DNA of 64,000 bases. Source: Montifringilla adamsi (taxonomy: Eukaryota; Chordata; Aves; Passeriformes; Passeridae). The notes beneath the pieces were generated by a model that did not search any database, had not been told where the DNA came from, and saw only the letters and a list, made by a program, of their open reading frames with translations. Location: positions 8,185,916 through 8,249,915 of the forward strand of contig JAGGNK010003335.1 of the NCBI GenBank assembly GCA_017590115.1, written 5' to 3'. Position numbers and translations under genes: made by a program. This document shows, piece by piece, positions 46,841 to 60,040 of the stretch (positions within the stretch are counted from its first letter, which is position 1; the number at the start of each line of letters is the position of its first letter).

Positions 46841-49800
46841 ACAATGAACCATTAAGGTAAGGAAATCTCCATCTTACCAATAAAAAGCAAGGATACAATG
46901 CAGTGCAGAGGAAGGATGAGAGTTTTTCCTGGTACTTTCAGTGAGTCCACTGGCAGAGGTTAACTTACAGAAACAATCTGACGTTCCCTGGTTGTTTATC
47001 CTGGACAAAAGTTTGACAATTCACTCAGGTAAATTTTTTCATGCAAAGTTGCCCTGGTCTGTGCCATGCCACACCAGCTGTAACGAAGAAATTGCTGCAG
47101 AATTCAAAGCACTGCACTCCCTTTGTCCTGTAACCCCCCAAAATGCCTGTAGCCAGCCCCCTCACTGCAGGCACTGATCTGTGCCCCGTTCCTCTTGGCT
47201 GAGTGTGATGAGCAGCATTCCCCCAAGGCACAACCAAGGAGAAAGTGCTGAGCACAGGCCTCCATTTGAGACCCTGGCTCCTTTGTACAGGGACTAAGTG
47301 GGAGCTAAAGTCTTACCCTAGATATTGGTGCTGAATTTCTGAAATGCTTTTGTAAATTCTAAGCACAGAAGGAGAACAAAACAACCAACCTTATGACACA
47401 GCCCATGTAGCACTTTAGATGGATGTGCCAATCTTATGTATAATTCTATTACATTTCCCTTCATCCCCCAGCTTAACTCTGCAGAAGCCCTCCTCAGTGA
47501 GATCTTACAGCTGCTTTATATGAAAGCTGATGAATACATTCATTGTTCCTACACAACTCCAAGGCATATAGTTCCTTAGTAAATCAGACATTCAATACAC
47601 AGAGGAAAACACTGTAAAATAGTACAAGACAGAGTAAGAAGTACTTGGATTACTATCAATAATTAAATGGAAACCATTGGCTAGTAAATCTGCTGATGTT
47701 CCTCATGTAGATTTTTCCCCACTGATGTTACACAGTCTCTCTATTTCAGCTCGCATTCCCTTAGGACTACAGAGGATTTTGAGCCATCACAATTCAGCTA
47801 TCACATACTCTCACGTCATCCAATCCTTCAGATACTAATCAAAAGCCAATTTATGGCTATTTCAGGTGCTTTGCCTGAATACTGTGAGCCTTTCCCAGAT
47901 CCCTGCAGCTCTCATATTTGGAATCCTCCTCACACTGAAACCAAATTTATCTCAACTTGACTGTAAGTGTTCCACTCTAGTGCCAAGAACAGAAGTACCA
48001 CAGCTGCTATGGTCCAAGACTAGAAAAAAACAGAGTCTTCTAGGAGAAGTAACATCTTTCAATAATCCATTCATACAATGGGAAAGCACTGGGCCAACTG
48101 ACAGATACATGAGCCAACAACAGAGTTCTTCTCCTTCCTGCTATCTGTTCCTCTTGAATTTATAGCCAACAAGCACATTCTCTCTTCAGCTCTCACTTCA
48201 CAAAGCAGAAAAAGCTGTTTCTCCAGTAAGAGCCCCTCTAAGGATTAGAAATTCCTTGTTCTTCATAACAAGACCATCCCTCACAGCATACCTGTCCCAG
48301 ACTGGGATGCAAGTCCTCCACTCTACTCTTTCAAAAATAGAACAGCCCAGAGACCACCAGAGGAATTCTGCCTGGAGGAACCAGAATTTCAAGCATCCTC
48401 TGAATTTATTTCTTTTTGTTTTATTTGCACAGTCTTATCACAAAGGAAAACCATGACATGCTCACATTAACAATTCTAATATCAGTAACAGATGCGTGTT
48501 GTCTGAGCCTGAGTGACGATTTCCATTGCATGATACTTAAAACAGCCTTGAGTGATTTGCTTCTGCTCTGTAATAGTATTCATAATTAGGGATCCACTTC
48601 TTGCCTCTCTCATTGTGAAAAACAATGTTTCCCAGCTTTAGCATTGATAGGAAGGAGTGGTGAAGGCTTGTCACAAAAGTGATTAATGAAACAAGTAGGA
48701 ATTCTGTTCCTGCACCACTTGTAAAAATGAATATGCAGCTCGCTTCATAGGAAGTTCTCGTTCCTGGATAATTCTAACTCACTGCACTTTGTAATGCCCT
48801 GAGGTCAGGTAAGTTTTGTTGCTATAAGTGAATGAAAAGAACTTGGCATTCCTCCAATCATAGTAAAATGGAAAACATTGAGATCTCTCAAAGCAATTTG
48901 TTCTAGCAGAGTGCTCAGGCTATGGGACTTGAGCACAATCCTGTAAGTCAAAGCTCTGCAAACAAAGCCCTGTATTTATAGCAAATCCCCTCCTCCCAGT
49001 GTTGGAATTCCAGCTTAGAAGTGCCATACAAGGACCCAGCTCTGCTGTGAGATGTTCCTGTTTTCTTCTATTCAGGGCATGGTGTTCATGGCAACATTCT
49101 ACCCAAAATCCTGGAGCCCAGGTAGAAGCAAGATGGAGACTGTGCTTGGGATCAGGTTTCTGTTCTTAGAAAAAACAAGGAAAGCAAGCCCACACCTGAG
49201 GAAGTGTGAAACAGTGGCCTCAGTGGGCTTTGATTTTAGCTCCATAATTTGCCTGCCCCCAGAACCAACTAATAAATATTATTACAAAGCAGCTCGGTCG
49301 TTTGCAGTCATCAGAAACGCTGCTCTGCCATTGCTTTGCACAGCACCCAGCGTGAAGGAGGTGAGAAGGGTTGGAGAATGTTTGTTGTCGTATTTGTGTT
49401 GTGAGTATTTTGTTTACAGGGGCAATCACTATGCTCAGCAGGCCAAGCACAGTGTAAAGATCATAAGAAGAACTTGCCATGAATTAAAAATGAAGAATTG
49501 TTAAAGATCCCATTTTCCTATTCTCTCGGCAGCATGCAGCACAGCAAGGTAACTTTTCAAAGCAAGCCGCCTCAAAAGTTCTGACACTTTATAAAATGCA
49601 GAGCATGACCTGTTCAGCATTTACATGGTTCACTGATCAATTAGGATGCAGCACTAAACAGCAGTGCTTGGAACACAGATATTCTCCACCTCGGCCCTCT
49701 TTGACCTCCTCGTACAGTAATGAATTTTCTTCCTGCCTGCCCTGCAGAACGGATCAACCTTAATTATCCCACAAACGACCAACATTGACCCAAATTTATT

Positions 49801-52800
49801 AGAAAATTGAGGGACTGTCATACTAAACTGAAAGTCTGATGTCACATTAAAGCAATCTCTGGCCCTGTGTCCCTGCAGCCAGGGCTGCAGTGCAGGGTGG
49901 CTCTCTCGGGCTGGAACGCGTGGCAGCCCCGCAGGGAATAGACACCACAACACTGTCAGCAGCCTGCTGTCCTCCTGCCTTGCTCTGGGGTCCCAACACC
50001 CTCCAGAGTCACAGCTGAGGCCTCACTAGAGCTGCTGAGTGCCATGAAGGTGGAAGACAGCATCCACAAAAGCCAACCTTCTGGGACAACAGGGTGCACC
50101 CACAGGCACAGGGCACTCGACTCACGGAATGGAAGTCTGAGGAACACCGAGCACAAAGTTGGTGTTGGGAGACCAGAGCTCAGAAGAGACCTTGAACGAG
50201 GTATTCACCTCCTCAGTACCACAAAAGCTGAGATCATCTTCAGTAGCTGCTCCATTCCAGAATCTAATCTTATATTAATTTAAAGCTAGTGGCTACAAGA
50301 GTATTTCCATGTACAACTTCCACCAGTGTGAAGCCTAGATTGCAAGGCTCAATTAAGTATATAGGTAGGATCCAGACAAGAGAAGTTAATTAAAACCCAA
50401 TCATAAATCACTGTAATTAGAAATAAAATAAATGTGAGAAATAGCTATAATGAGAGAGCTGTTCATGAATACAGAAGAGACAAATCATGCAAATGTGTCT
50501 CAGTGCAGAGGTTGTGCATTGTCCTATGAAGTGCATTTCCCAATATACAGCTGAAGTGTTTGGAAAAAGCCTCTGTGGCTTTTTGTTCCATTTTTTGGTG
50601 CCATGCCCATCCTTGTACATGCCCAGAGAAGGGGTAGTTTATGAATACAATCAATCTGGGCTGATGCATACAACCATTCTATTTAAAGTATTGCACTTTC
50701 TGAGGTGTTGCTGGGACTGAGAGCTGAGCTGGGGGACAGAGGCAGCTGCACAGCAGATCTGAGGTACAGCAGAGCTCCTTGCTGGGAAAATCCATGTTGT
50801 CTTATGTATGATATGGGACTATGGCTGGAACATCAAATGTGCACCGAAAGCACAGCTCACTGACCATGCAAAGTAGGACTGCTGCAGCACTGCTCTGCCA
50901 TGCAGGCAGAGGTGCCTTGATTGAGCAGTGCTTTTTCTGGGAATTGATGGGAAATCATGATGTTCAGTGAGTGAAATAATCTTTGCATACAGGGTCATTC
51001 AAGTGAAAGGTGCCAATTTTATCCAAATTACGAAGATCAATTACAAATCCTGTTTCTAAGACAGAGGGGTTTTTTTTCCTTCAAGAAACAAACATTCTAC
51101 ATATTGAGCCAACAGCATTAAAATGCAATGGTGAGACTGCCTATGAACAAGATCCTGAGCTAGCCTAACCCTCTGCTCTTGCTGGACCCAAGGAGATGCT
51201 CAGACCCCAGCAGATCACATTTCTAAGGACATCTGAGGGCCCAAGAAGGTCACACAAACCAATCCAGCCTTAGAGCTGAAGGATGTTCAGGTTTGTATTT
51301 AGGTTTTGCACCTCTGGTTGAGTCTGAGGACTTCAAGAGAAACACAACACTGCCAGATGCCCAGCTCTTACTATGAGCCAAGCACCCATCCTATGAAACT
51401 ATCAACAGTAAATCCCTGGTCCAGGGAACTTGTACAGTGGGACTCAGACATGCTACACAGCCTCCTAAAGGACCCTTAAACAGTGTTTGGAAGACTTATT
51501 TCTCATTTGAAAGGTTGTTTATACTGTGGCAGTACCCAAAGACTTCACTTAGGATTGGAGTCCTATTGTGGTAGATACTGTATAATCACATAAGAAATTA
51601 TTCTCCTCTGTGCCTTCTTCCTCAAGCAATTTTACTGGAGATGAAGCTTGGAAAATACTGGAAACTGCCCTAATGGGAACCCATAGGCTGCAGCAATGCA
51701 GATGTACAGCCCAACAGCTCTGAAATGCTGACACCTTTAAAGCAACTATATAGTGCATATCAGCAATAGCTGCAGCTCTGTGAACTATCAGATCTACCTT
51801 TTCAGACAAGGAACCACTTTGAGTCAAACTGCAAAATATTTTAAAGCATTTCTTTCAAACTTTTAATTCTATCTTCATTAGCAATTGTTTTACAGTGGAG
51901 TAATGGAGCAGGAAAATTATGTACTTAATATACCAAGTAGCCAACTGAAAGTAGCTATTTAAATTCATGTGCTGCTCAGCTCCAAATCAAATAGCATTTG
52001 CTTCTTTTTATTTTTGTCAGCTTCTTTGCTGGGGTGTATCTGTATACCATTTAGGGGGTGATGCCCACTTCCATCAGATAAGAACACTTTATTGTATTTT
52101 CTGCCTGCCCAGAGGAGCTGGCTAAAATATCTGACTCCCATGGGTCATTCCAGTCTGCAGAAATAATTAATAGTAAATTCTGATATCTTTGACACAATCC
52201 TGTTTGCTTTCAAATTATGTACAAAGCCTCGTTTCGCTTCACACACCGGGAATGAAGCAGCAGGAGAGAGCTCCAAGTGCTTTTTCAGCCAGCAAAAAGC
52301 TGCATTCAGCATTTTCTCAAGGCTGTCCTGCCAGCGCTTGCCTCTGGCTGCTTACACAAACGATCTGATGCTGCTCTGCCAGGGCACAGAACAGCACCTT
52401 GTGAAGCCCCTACAAGTCCTCTGAGAGGTGGCTGCAGCTGGTGACTGTGGTGGGTGCTTTGCCATATGGAAGGGAACACCGGGCACTGATGCTGCTGTAC
52501 TTTCCCAAAATGCAGCTCAACACAAAGGCTTGCTGCGACTAAGCAATGCCTGGATGTCACACAACACATAGCAATACAAATTATACTTTCTACACAGGCA
52601 GAGACACAATCCTGGGTGGCTTTCAGGTCACTGAAGGGCTTTGGGGTGTGAGAAGTGTGGAACACATTGCTCTGACACTGACAGGACCCACCTCTGCAGC
52701 TCCTGATCAATGCCAGCTATGTCTGAAGCCTCTCCCCTTGCCATGCCTGACCCAGCACAGGGAGTTGTACTGTTAGCTAAAAGGCCAATATTTTGGCATT

Positions 52801-53541
52801 GTAACCATCTGACTGAGGCTGTCACACACAAAAATTTGAGGCACTCAGCTGCCTGGCACCAAAATACAGGCAACTCAAAAGCACGGCATGGCATGTGCTG
52901 CTTCTTTGTGCTCAGCTCTTCCCTTGACAAAGTGCTTCAAGGTTCAAAATCTTGTCACTGCCTTTATTTATATATATATATTTTTTTATTGTCATGTATT
53001 GTCACCATCCTAGTTCCATTACAGCCCACATGCTGAGGCAGCATCCCACTGTTTTACTGCTTGTTCCCAGACTGTGGGCTGCATCTCTCAAACATGCACT
53101 CACATGCACAGAAGCCAACCCTGCATGAGCCTGCTGACCCTGTGCAAGTTGTTTCAGGACCACACATTCCTCACCACCCCACACTGCTGTGCTTTGCACA
53201 TGGAAGACATTTGCATTCAGAAAAGTCTTTAAAAGTCCTTTTGCATTTGTTACAAGAGCCATCATCAGAAAGGTGGCGTAAATCAATGTGGTAAGGGTGG
53301 GATATATTGATTTCTCTCTGAGTTTTATTTGCAGTATGGCTGAGAGACCTAATATTACGAGACAATAAATTGAGCCATCTCCCCACTCAGGGGCAGCTTG
53401 GAGAGGGTTACATGGGTGCAAGTGGAGCTCAACAAAGCAGGCACAGTGTTACCTGCAGCCAAGGCACAAGAGAAACATCCCCAAAATCCAGACAAGTGCC
53501 AGGAGCAGCAGAAGATTAGACCCTGCAGTAGAAGCCCTTCC
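46841..53541. other. Noncoding stretch, no gene seen
   Basis: No supported coding exon or RNA gene. A (TA)n run lies at 52969-52980 followed by T7. AT-rich patches at 48440-48600 and 50250-50460 contain TTAATTAAA-like words. Frames up to 150 codons (49052-49504) are unremarkable and unmatched. Confidence 0.5.
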
Positions 53542-54237
53542 ATGCAGCAACGGGCTGGACACCACAGGAAACAAGACAATTTTTTTAAAATTTATTTTTT
53601 AAACAAGGTATTTCCCTTGTTATGTTTGCCTCCTCGGAAGGGCTTCTCTGCAACTGCTCCAGCAGCTGCTGCTGGCACAGCCCAGCCAGCCCAGCTCAGA
53701 GCCTCAGTGGGGAACAAGGGCAGGACAGGGCACCTAACCCTGTCCCAGGAGCCTGGCACAGGGGAGGGGTCTCCTCCTGGCCCCCAGGCAGAGGGGACAG
53801 CCACAGGAGAGTCTCCCAGAGCCAGCCCCTCAGCACTGTGCCCTGGGCAGGAAAAGCACCTTTTTAATGTTCCCTACCTCCGTTTTCCTTTCCTGGAGTG
53901 CACCAGTGCCTTCCTCCTGGAGGCAGCTGTGGTAATAATAACGAGCCTGACCACAAATGGCATCAGGGGAGTTACCTCAGGTAAAGCCAGGGGTGCCTTA
54001 TCCACCAGGACACAGAGATCTCCTGCATTCCTCCTTCCCATCAATCTCCTCAGCTCCCAGGATATCTCCTGCCAATTCAGGGCCCCTTCCAAGGAAAGGA
54101 CAAGGGCAAGGACGTGCCAGAAACAGCAACATGGGCCAAAAATGGGGACAAAACTTTCCCTGTCCCTTAGACTGGGTGGTCCTGTTTCTTGTACGCCCCT
54201 GCTTTTTAAAGGGAAAATGGGTTTGTGGTGCTTGTAG
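53542..54237 (+). other. Longest non-CpG ORF, 231 codons, unassigned
   Basis: From ATG at 53542 an open frame runs 231 codons to a stop at 54237; upstream it stays open to about 53398 without another ATG. The predicted product is low-complexity Ala/Pro/Gly/Ser-rich between residues about 30 and 105, and has one hydrophobic patch (LEAAVVIITSL). No domain, signal peptide or family is recognised. The overlapping minus strand is also open in parts. A mildly GC-rich composition explains much of the length. I judge it probably noncoding. Confidence 0.15.
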
Positions 54238-57229
54238 TTTGCTCAGTCCTGGAGGAAGGGTTTGGAAGAGGCAGCTGGCTGTGCCAAGATGGACAAGCCA
54301 TGTCCTTTCAGTGAGCCACAAAAACTAGCTCCAAGATCAGCACAGGGGACACGTTTCAACTGCTCCCACAGGGAGGCAGAAATGCTGCCAGGGGCTGTGC
54401 AAATGTGGGGTTTAGTCTGTTGCTTCAGGAAATTAATTTCTACTGAGTTTTACAGTTTCCCTCTTGCTCCCTGGGCCCTGTGATGGTCATTTGTCACCAC
54501 TGCTCAGAAGAAAGGCGATTTTCAGGAGGGCAATGAGGCATTTGACAAGCTCTCCAGTTAAGTGTGGAAACATCACAGACTGTCAAATAATAGAGCTGTA
54601 AAAGCAGCAACACCTCTCCAAGTTGTACGGTCACATCTCTGGCTAGTGATGAAACCCCCTTTTGTTACGTTAAAGAGAAAGCTCAGGGAGGATATTCTCC
54701 AGAGCAGGGAAAAATAGAAATAAGCAGGAGAGGATTAGACACTCACAGACATCACGCAAATAAATTGGTGTGGAAATCAGAAAGCCCTTAATAGAGTCAA
54801 ATTTTGCAGCCCTGCCTCAGCCCAGCCTCCCTGCAATGGTTCAGCCTTAGATCACATCCTGGTGATAGTATTGCCGTGCCAGTTTGATAATCCTCCTTTC
54901 CATGTACTCCAATTTTCATAACTGATAGACAAACCCTGCCACTGACATTTGCTACAAACTTTCCCAAAGCTTATATTGAATAAGCTTTTCTTCCCAGGCA
55001 GTCCAGGCCTGTGTTGAAATCCTGCAGCATTTCCTCACAGAGCAGCTGAGTCCTGCCTGACATAACCTGCAGGTGTTTATGTAGTGCAAGAAATAGGCTG
55101 CAATGAAAGCAGCACCCTTTTGACCTTCCTGAGTAAAGGGATTGCAAAAATTTATAAATATTCTTTATTTCAGGACCTATTAGTGAATAGTGACCAATCT
55201 CCTTGCCACTGAAATAGAATAGGACTCCCTCTCAGCAAAATGGGAGCATGCCTTCCTTGTCCTGGTAAACTCCCAACCCTCTGAAGTCTGCTGCTCTTCC
55301 ATTTTCCCAACTAAACACCTCCAACACAAAGAAGATTTAATTCATAGCCTGGGTAGCACACAGAGGTCAGTAGGAAGATGTAACATGGTGTATGTTACAG
55401 TAAGAATAAACTTAACACCCTGTCTCCAGTGGAGAGTGAAATCTAAAAGGAGGTGCAGCCTCCTTCAGTCAACACTTCCTTATCAGCACTTCTTGTCTTT
55501 CTAGATATATCCTGCTCTTCTGGCTCTTCACACAGAAAATCCTCTTGTTCAGGTAAAATGACACAGTGCTGTAGTTATGTGGGAGTAATTATAATATACG
55601 TGGGTGTCAACCAAAGGGCAACAGAACTGGTTTAACTGGCACACCACGGAGTCTGGCAGAAGATGCAAGTGACACCAGTTTTGGCCCAGTTGTGAAGTTA
55701 CCATTGTCACCTCCATCACAGTTTACTAAGGCAACTCCATGTTTTCACTCTTGTTAGCCAGCTCTTTCCAGCTCTGAATGGATAAAATATAGGGCTTATT
55801 TCCATGTTGTCTTGTGCAGTTCAAGATCTCATTTTGTGAAGCTCACAAATTACAGCCATTTTCCTTTCATATTCACCTGTGCTTTCACTTGCATTGCACC
55901 AGTAAAGGGACAAAGTCCAAGACAAAGTTTGATGTTTGTGATAAATAGGAAGATGCTGACCTCAGACATCAGAATTGTTTTCTTTGGGATCTAAAGAGCA
56001 CCACAACCTCCCCATCTCCTATCCAAATAACCAGCTGTGTGTTCTCCAGGCTGACTTCAGGAACAGCTGAAGCAAATCCCATTTATAGCACAGCTGAGAA
56101 GAGATGCAGAGAGACACAATGAGTCCCTCATGCAAACAGCACAACTATGGTTACAGAAAGATGCTCTGATAATGGTTTTGGAGGTTTTGTAAGAGCCTAC
56201 ATGGATAAACATAGAAAAATGGAGATTCAGACTGCCCATAATGATGTGATCATTTTTTCTCATGTCCCTGTTTAACTTGTCACTAAATGAAATGTTTTCT
56301 ACTCTAAGTTTCTGATATTCAGTCTATAGTTTGGGGTGCAAAAGCCACCTCAGGGCAGCCAGTATTTTGTATAGATTTTGCTGATTCTGGCTGTCTCCAG
56401 AAGAGATCTGGTCCAACTCCAAGCTAATGTCTTGTGAACAGGCAGGTTGAAAGATGGAAAGGAAAAACTCAAAGCCTATCAAAAATAAAAGTAGCTGCCT
56501 GGAGGAACTAAGTGTCTGAACCTTCATATTTAAAGCTAGAGATCATCTGTGGCCTTAAATGAGTCCAGAGAAGAACATTTCTAAACTCCTGAGGGAGTAA
56601 TGCATGAGCACATTAAATCTTTATCTTCCTCACCTGGTTTGCTCCCCAAACACCCACTAGCTCAAAAATGGTCCTGCAGTACATGAGTGCATTGTGCATT
56701 CAGTTTTTAATCTGGATCCTTACAACTGAGAACTTGAAACAATGAAAAGCAGGAACAGGACGTGTTGGACTTGCTCCTCTTCCCAGTCACTGATTTTTTT
56801 CCTAGCTCCTTTAATTTCAGCAAAAGCTGGAAAAGATTCAGAAGCACCAGTTCAAACTGGGACAATGCTTAAGCAGGTACTGGCTTCACTGGAGTGGGAA
56901 AACCTCAGACTTCCAGCTGAACACATCCTTAGGTGTGATTGCAAGCTGAATATCATTATGGAACTCCATGAGAAGGGAATCCATCCCTCTAATCTCAGAC
57001 ATCTGTAGAAGTGACACCTTTTTTGCCCAGGGCAGTATTATGGGTTGTCTCAATTTTTATCTGTTTGCACTCTGAGTGAGATTTGTCACGTTTCCAGCTG
57101 TTCAGAACATCACGTCTCACACTGAAATGGCCATGAAACAAGACAGTGTTTGTAATAATTTAAAACAGTCACTTACCCCTAAGCAAGTCATTTGTCTCTG
57201 AGCAGAACACCAGAGTAATAACCAGGATT
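54238..57229. other. Noncoding stretch, no gene seen
   Basis: No gene, RNA gene or repeat family recognised. Composition alternates between AT-rich and mixed sequence. Confidence 0.5.
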
Positions 57230-57760
57230 AAAGATAGAGCAGTCAAGGTAAAAAAAAGGTAAATCAATCACTGCATTAGGATATTTGAAGAATCATTTGC
57301 ATGTACTCAGAAAGTATGATACTTGCTATTAAGCCCAGCTGTAGTAGAGTCACAAATTAATAAATATTCATCAAATAACCTTTTAGCAAAACTCTGCGAC
57401 TATGATGGTGGCCAGCTACTGAATTCAATCTAATTGAAAATCTGAGAAGTAATGAAATGATTGCATGTCTGTCTCTTCATTAAATCAGTGTGCAAATTTG
57501 CATAGATTAATTTGCGTCAAATTAATAGCTCCACTCTTGGCTTGGAGCCAAGAGGACTTATGATCAATCTATAGTTTTAATTCAATACTCCTAAAATGTT
57601 GGGTGGCTTTTGCTGTTTTAAAGACAGAAAATCAGAGCTGAATATGATTTTCACCACTTCTGCAATTTCTCGCCCTTTTTTGGTTATGATGATTAATTAT
57701 AATGAAATGTACATTATTTAGAAGCAAGAAATAAACATGCAATCTCAGCCATGGAGAACT
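57230..57760. promoter_or_regulatory. Probable conserved regulatory block
   Basis: Two perfect POU octamers ATTTGCAT (57295-57302 and 57496-57503) lie here. A cluster of three perfect inverted repeats at 57491-57554 follows, including a full NFI site, and a TAATTA at 57694-57699. The block is AT-rich, non-repetitive and motif-dense, as in developmental enhancers. No coding frame is credible. Conservation could not be tested. Confidence 0.45.
57491..57554. promoter_or_regulatory. Triple inverted-repeat cluster (POU / homeodomain / NFI)
   Basis: First, TGCAAATTTGCA (57491-57502) is a perfect palindrome overlapping an octamer. Second, ATTAATTTG (57506-57514) and CAAATTAAT (57518-57526) are exact inverted arms around CGT. 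Third, CTCTTGGCT (57534-57542) and AGCCAAGAG (57546-57554) are exact inverted arms around TGG. The third contains TTGGCTTGGAGCCAA, the full NFI consensus TTGGC-N5-GCCAA. Spacers between the three are 3 and 7 bases. Binding is inferred from consensus only. Confidence 0.65.
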
Positions 57761-60040
57761 GAGGTCTGGTTTCCTTCTCTGGAAGTCACATTGGAAGGCT
57801 CAGCCCCTCAACTACACTGAATTCAAGCACAGGGTGGTGAATATCTGGGGCTGAACAGGGTTTGTGGCCCAGGGCAGCTCCCAAGACTGGTGGGGGCCCT
57901 GTGAATTTTAGCACAGTCCTGCCTGTCCTTCACCAGGTTCCCAGCCCATCACACTCAACCCTTCCAGAGGATGCAGAATTTACTGTACCTATGCTTGAGC
58001 TCCACAATGTTTTAAATCTCTTTAAACACTCTGACGTTCCATGTGCTGAGATCTGTCAGGAAAACAAGGATTCCTTCAGCTATTTGAAGTTAGTAACAGC
58101 AATAGACAGTGCATGCATCTGCATTGCCAGCTTGCTTTTATTTTTTAACCTACTTTAAAAAAAAAAAAAAAAACAAAACAATCAGGCTTTAATTCAGGAC
58201 ATTTGATTAATCAAACTCAGACCATCTGCTGCAGTCCTGTCTCCTGCTGATCTGCATTGCCTGAAGTCAGTGACGTGATTCAGGGCTGCAGTCTCACACT
58301 GTCTCTTCCCCTGTCAGCTGTTCTGCTGCAAATCTGCTCCTTTCACCCAACACACACTGCCTGGGCTTTGTTTACTGTGATGACCATTTAGGATAGCTCT
58401 GGTGCTAGACAATTTGTATCAAAATACAGGACATGTGCAAACACTGGTTACACAACAAATCATTGTATCTGCATGAAAATAGCACAAACTAAGGAAATCA
58501 CAGCAAGCCAGAGAAACCCTTTACTTAAAAAAAAATAATGTGTTCACAAACACTTCTAGTAGCAGTGCACTTTTAATTTTGTCATAGTCTGTACTTTAAG
58601 TCAGTAATGAATATCTGCCTTTTCTTCTCCTGCATTCAGAGTGGTACTCAGGAACTCAGAGCAAAGAGCTAGGCTGTCTGAACTTGCACAGCTTGGGGGT
58701 TTTAATGGGATTAGATAAGTTTTAGTCTAACAGAGCATGCCCTCACACTGGATATGGCAGAGCTAAGAGCTGTGACTTCCTCATGTTTGTGGGTGTGAGC
58801 ACTGCACTGACCAGCTGTGTGGGAAGGAGAGAAGGATATGGCCCTTCAACAACTCAGCTATCCAGGGATTCATGGCATTTTTCAGACACATGTGGGGATA
58901 AGGAGCTTGCTTAGATGGCACTAATGAACAGGATAGAGTTCAGTCACCATATTAAAACTCAGTTTTGGTGACATACAGGCCTTCTGCAGATGAATGAATG
59001 TCATCTCTGTTGACACCAGATGCTGGAGTCAACCTCAGAAGTCAAGTAGGAACTTGAGTTTGTGAGGAGAGCCAGCCCTCACTTGGTCATCAAAAGCAGC
59101 AGGCAGATTATCAGCAGGTATCAGTATATTAGATTTTGAAAATTTGGTTATCTCGTTTCCTGTAATTGTAGGATGACAGAGTATCAAAACACTAGTTCCC
59201 AAAAAGCTGACCTGGTTTTCATTCTTGTCTTGCTGGTTGCGTCAAAGATACCTGAGCCTGTTGGGTTCCTGAATGTCTGAAGATGAAACTCAGCATGCAA
59301 TTGTCAAGTCAGGAAACTCTCCAGGAGATTTATTGCTGCATTATCAGAGGATCAGGGCTCTGCCAAATGCAGCTTGGAAGAAAAGAGCCATGCCCTGCCC
59401 TGGAAACATATAGGCTAAATAAACAAATCGAGGCAGGAAAATAGGAGCCCAGGAAGGTGAAGGTTACAAGAGGAGTGACACCATTCTCATTTTCCGAGAT
59501 AGGTGTCCCAATTCATTCCATCCAGTAGTTTCCTCAGAAGCTGCTTTGCCCACCAGCATCTGCAGGAAAGAAATGGACAGAAGTCTGCATCACACAGGAA
59601 TGAATGAGAGGTTGGCACCCTGAGCATTAAAACCAAAATAAAAATGCAGTGTTGTTTGCTATTTGCCACAATAGTGATCAGCAGAGCTTGTGGGTCTCTG
59701 TACCTCCACAGCCAGTCAGAAGGCACGAGAGGCAAGCAAAGCCCCTGATTTCCAAACAGGAGCAGTTTTAACAGGCCACGAAAGTACTACAAGCTTTGAG
59801 TCTGGAGTCTCAAACAAAACCACCCAGATAAAATAAGTTTTAGCAGTGGTCAGTTCCTGCCATGGGGAAGGCACAGCTCTGCACATCCCTGGGTGAGAGG
59901 CAGCCCTGGCTGGTACCCATGAGCTCCATCAGGAACTGCACATACTCTGCTCTCTGCAGGACCAGGATGAGAGATTTCTGACTGCCTGCAGTAACAAGCA
60001 TCCTCCAGCCACCAAGGCTAATGCAATAAAGTGAATTTCA
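57761..60040. other. Noncoding stretch, no gene seen
   Basis: No supported gene. Contains the A17 run at 58157-58173. The 98-codon frame just left of that run has no polyadenylation signal or recognisable protein, so a retrocopy is not supported. Confidence 0.5.
58157..58173 (+). repeat. A17 homopolymer
   Basis: Seventeen A residues followed by CAAAACAA. Possible old poly-A tail, but there is no element body or target-site duplication that I can identify. Confidence 0.85.

Noticed and set aside
46591..46847. Short coding frames on both strands
   Set aside because: They lie entirely within the CR1 3' fragment and do not correspond to CR1 proteins.
57862..58173. Retrocopy ending in a 17-base A run
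   Set aside because: No polyadenylation signal precedes the A run, no target-site duplication is visible, and the 98-codon frame resembles no protein.
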